From assembly GCF_001697225.1 (NCBI RefSeq), contig NZ_CP014671.1, positions 2,418,001 to 2,482,000 of the forward strand: a stretch of DNA of 64,000 bases, in the 5' to 3' direction. The DNA comes from Immundisolibacter cernigliae (lineage in GTDB: Bacteria; Pseudomonadota; Gammaproteobacteria; Immundisolibacterales; Immundisolibacteraceae). This document shows positions 61,679 through 64,000 of this stretch, one piece after another. The notes beneath the pieces are model-generated. The model did no database searches. It saw only the letters and a program-made list of their open reading frames with translations, and had not been told where the DNA came from. The position numbers and the translations under genes are program-made. Positions within the stretch are counted from its first letter, which is position 1. Every line of letters begins with the position of its first letter.

Positions 61679-63979
61679 ATGCCCAAACCGCGCCCACGTC
61701 CTGCCATCCGCCGCCGCTGGCTCGGATGGCTGCTGCCGCTTGCGTTGGCGGGTCTGGCGGGTTTGGCGCTGTACGCGGTGCATCTGGACCGGGTCATTCG
61801 CGAGAAATTCGAGGGCCAGCGCTGGGCGCTGCCGGCGCGCGTGTTCGCCCGGCCGCTGGAGCTGTATGCCGGCGTGCCGCTCGACCCGCCGCGGGTGGTC
61901 GAGGCGCTCGATCGCCTGGGCTATCAGCGCGGTGAACCGACCGGTGTCGGCAGCTATGCCGTGCGCGGCAATCAACTGATCGTCTACACGCGCGGCTTTC
62001 AGTTCTGGGACGGCCCGGAGCCGCCGCGCAAGGTGGAAATCCGCTTCGATGGCCGGCAGATCGCCGGCCTGTATGGCGATGAGGGTGAGCTGCCGCTGCT
62101 GCGCCTGGAGCCGGAATTCATCGGCGGTTTCTATCCGGCCAGCAACGAGGACCGGCTGCTGGTGCGCCTGCCGGAGGTGCCGCCGGCACTGATGCAGGCC
62201 CTGCTGACGCTGGAGGATCGGGACTTCTACAGCCACCGCGGTGTGTCGGCGCGTGCCATCGCGCGCGCCCTGTGGGCGGATGTGCGGGCCGGGGCGGTGG
62301 TGCAGGGCGGCAGCACGCTGACCCAGCAACTGGTCAAGAACTACTTCCTGACCGCCGACCGCACCGTGTGGCGCAAGCTCACCGAGGCCATCATGGCGGT
62401 GCTGCTGGAAACCCACTACAGCAAGGACGACATTCTGGAGTCCTACCTGAACGAGGTGTTCCTGGGTCAGGTCGGCGGGCGCGGCGTGCACGGCGTGGCG
62501 CAGGGCGCGATGCTCTACTTCGGCCGCCCGCTGGGCGAACTGGATACCGGCCAGCTGGCGCTGCTGGCCGGCATGGTGCAGGCGCCGTCCCACTACGACC
62601 CGCGCCGTCACCCCGAGCGCGCCACGGCGCGGCGCAACCTTGCCCTGCGCCTGCTGGGCGAGCAGGGTCAGTTGACGCCCGAGCAGGTCGCCGCCGAGCA
62701 GGCCAAGCCGCTGCGGGTGGTCAAGCGCAGTTCCCTCACGATGGCCCGCTATCCGGCCTTCCTGGACCTGGTGCGGCGCCAGTTGCAACGCGACTACCCG
62801 GAACAGGTGCTGCGCAACGACGGCCTGCGCATCTTCGCCACCATGGATCCGGCGGTGCAGGTGGCGGCCGAGGCGGCAGTCACCGAACAGGGTGGCGCGC
62901 TCGCCAAGCAGCGCAAGCTGCCCGATCTGCAGATGGCCGCCGTGGCGGCGGACATCGCCACCGGCGAGGTGCTGGCGCTGGTCGGCGACCGCGACCCGCG
63001 GTTCGACGGCTACAACCGGGCGTTGGACGCCCAGCGCCAGATCGGCTCACTGGCCAAGCCGGCGGTGTACCTGACCGCGCTGGGGCAGCCGGAGCGCTTC
63101 AATCTGGCCACGCGCCTGGACGACCGGCGCATGTCGGTGCGTCTGCCGAGCGGCCAGAGCTGGCAACCACGCAATTCCGGTGACGACTATGCGGGCGACG
63201 TGTCCCTGCTGCGTGGACTCGCCGAGTCGCGCAACAGCGCCACGGTGGCGCTCGGCCTGCAGGTCGGTCTGCCAAGCGTGCTCAAGACCCTGCGGTCGCT
63301 GGGCGTGACGCGCGACTTGCCCGAAGTGCCGGCCGTGATGCTGGGCGCAGTCGAGCTGACTCCGTTCGAAGTCACGCGCATGTACCTGACGCTCGCCGCC
63401 GGCGGTTTTCGGCTGCATCTGCGCGGCATCCACGCCGTGACCGACAAGGACGGCAAGCCGCTTGCCAGCTACCCGCTGTCGGTGGAGCAGAAACTCGATC
63501 CGGCGGCGGTGTTTCTGGTCAACACGGCTCTGCAGGAAGTGGCCCGCAATGGCACCGCGCGGGCGTTGGGGCGCGTGCTGCCGGGCCTGAACGTGGCCGG
63601 CAAGACCGGCACCACCAACGACAGCCGCGACTCCTGGTTTGCCGGCTTCACCGGCAACACCGTGGCCGCCGTGTGGGTAGGCCTGGACGACAATGGCCAG
63701 ACCGGCCTGTACGGCGCCAGCGGCGCCATGCGCATCTGGACCGACCTGATCGGTCGCCTGCCGGCGGTGCCACTGACTCTGGCCGAGCCGCCCGGCATTC
63801 GCTGGGTGCAGGCACCCAATGGCCCCTGGCTGCCGGCGGCGCAGTGTCCGGGCGGCTTTGGCATGCCGGTGCTGGACGGCGGTGCGCCGTCCGGGTCCGC
63901 GCCCTGCGACGGCGCCGCCATTTCACCTCCGCAAGACAAGGACGACGACTCATGGCGCTGGCTGCGCAAGCTGTTCTGA
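61679..63979 (+). CDS. mrcB: Penicillin-binding protein 1B, bifunctional transglycosylase/transpeptidase
   Basis: Polymerises and crosslinks peptidoglycan. The 766-residue protein has a basic cytoplasmic tail, a membrane anchor (about 17-37), a UB2H-like region (about 60-140, PBP1b-specific), a GT51 transglycosylase domain with EDRDFYSHRGV (near 179) and QGGSTLTQQLVKNYF, and a transpeptidase domain with SxxK at Ser457 (GSLAK), SRN at 517 and KTGT at 642. All catalytic motifs are intact. It ends 21 bp before the window edge. Its upstream region contains the MITE-like element. Confidence 0.96.
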   Translation: MPKPRPRPAIRRRWLGWLLPLALAGLAGLALYAVHLDRVIREKFEGQRWALPARVFARPLELYAGVPLDPPRVVEALDRLGYQRGEPTGVGSYAVRGNQLIVYTRGFQFWDGPEPPRKVEIRFDGRQIAGLYGDEGELPLLRLEPEFIGGFYPASNEDRLLVRLPEVPPALMQALLTLEDRDFYSHRGVSARAIARALWADVRAGAVVQGGSTLTQQLVKNYFLTADRTVWRKLTEAIMAVLLETHYSKDDILESYLNEVFLGQVGGRGVHGVAQGAMLYFGRPLGELDTGQLALLAGMVQAPSHYDPRRHPERATARRNLALRLLGEQGQLTPEQVAAEQAKPLRVVKRSSLTMARYPAFLDLVRRQLQRDYPEQVLRNDGLRIFATMDPAVQVAAEAAVTEQGGALAKQRKLPDLQMAAVAADIATGEVLALVGDRDPRFDGYNRALDAQRQIGSLAKPAVYLTALGQPERFNLATRLDDRRMSVRLPSGQSWQPRNSGDDYAGDVSLLRGLAESRNSATVALGLQVGLPSVLKTLRSLGVTRDLPEVPAVMLGAVELTPFEVTRMYLTLAAGGFRLHLRGIHAVTDKDGKPLASYPLSVEQKLDPAAVFLVNTALQEVARNGTARALGRVLPGLNVAGKTGTTNDSRDSWFAGFTGNTVAAVWVGLDDNGQTGLYGASGAMRIWTDLIGRLPAVPLTLAEPPGIRWVQAPNGPWLPAAQCPGGFGMPVLDGGAPSGSAPCDGAAISPPQDKDDDSWRWLRKLF

Positions 63980-64000
63980 ACCGCCGCTCGAAGCCGTGGT

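Overview
This is a high-GC (roughly two-thirds G+C by eye) chromosomal window from a Gram-negative bacterium, most likely a gammaproteobacterium. The evidence is a tRNA-tuf cluster ordered like the E. coli thrU-tyrU-glyT-thrT-tufB locus, BamD, MacAB, an AmgK/MurU sugar-recycling pair, PBP1b and an IbpA/CbpA heat-shock pair. I cannot name the genus from sequence alone. No rRNA, CRISPR array, prophage or complete insertion sequence was seen.

Layout. (1) 1-16.95 kb is a mixed housekeeping and accessory arm: the 3' part of a DsbD-type thiol-disulfide transporter, a lipoprotein-like methyltransferase, an SDR dehydrogenase with a kappa-GST/HCCA-isomerase, fructose-1,6-bisphosphatase, MacAB, a PP-loop thiolation-type enzyme, an MFS transporter preceded by a tiny translationally coupled ORF, a nitroreductase, divergent bamD and rluD-pgeF, and an AsmA-like protein. 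(2) 17.0-48.2 kb is one long translation/transcription superlocus: four tRNAs, tufB, tRNA-Trp, secE-nusG, rplKAJL, rpoBC, rpsL-rpsG-fusA-tufA, then the S10, spc and alpha ribosomal clusters to rplQ, closed by a strong bidirectional terminator. (3) 48.2-64 kb is again mixed: Ada, tRNA-Thr(CGT), AmgK-MurU and a PGPGW membrane protein, a BtuM-like membrane protein with PduO adenosyltransferase, Hsp20-CbpA, a BON/DUF1207-like outer-membrane protein, a HAD-NUDIX fusion, an AEC carrier, a small-molecule detoxification or catabolic group (two GSTs, class II aldolase, VOC protein, cupin), and PBP1b behind a 153-bp MITE-like element.

How the genes work together. The central block supplies EF-Tu, EF-G, RNA polymerase core, NusG, the Sec translocon and most ribosomal proteins. 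Its internal control appears to rely on intercistronic hairpins: rplL-rpoB, rpoC-rpsL, just after the rpsL promoter, rpsL-rpsG and rpsJ-rplC. There is no room for classical S10 or L10 leaders. rpsD is missing from its usual place between rpsK and rpoA. The two tuf genes are nearly identical, which indicates gene conversion.

The most interesting non-ribosomal items are the BtuM-like/PduO cobalamin pair, the MITE-like element at 61436-61588, the HAD-NUDIX fusion, the 38-codon ORF coupled to the MFS gene, the lipobox-bearing methyltransferase and the BON-like/DUF1207-like fusion. I found no clearly new multi-gene defence or biosynthetic system; the rest is recognisable gene families in conventional or mildly unusual contexts.
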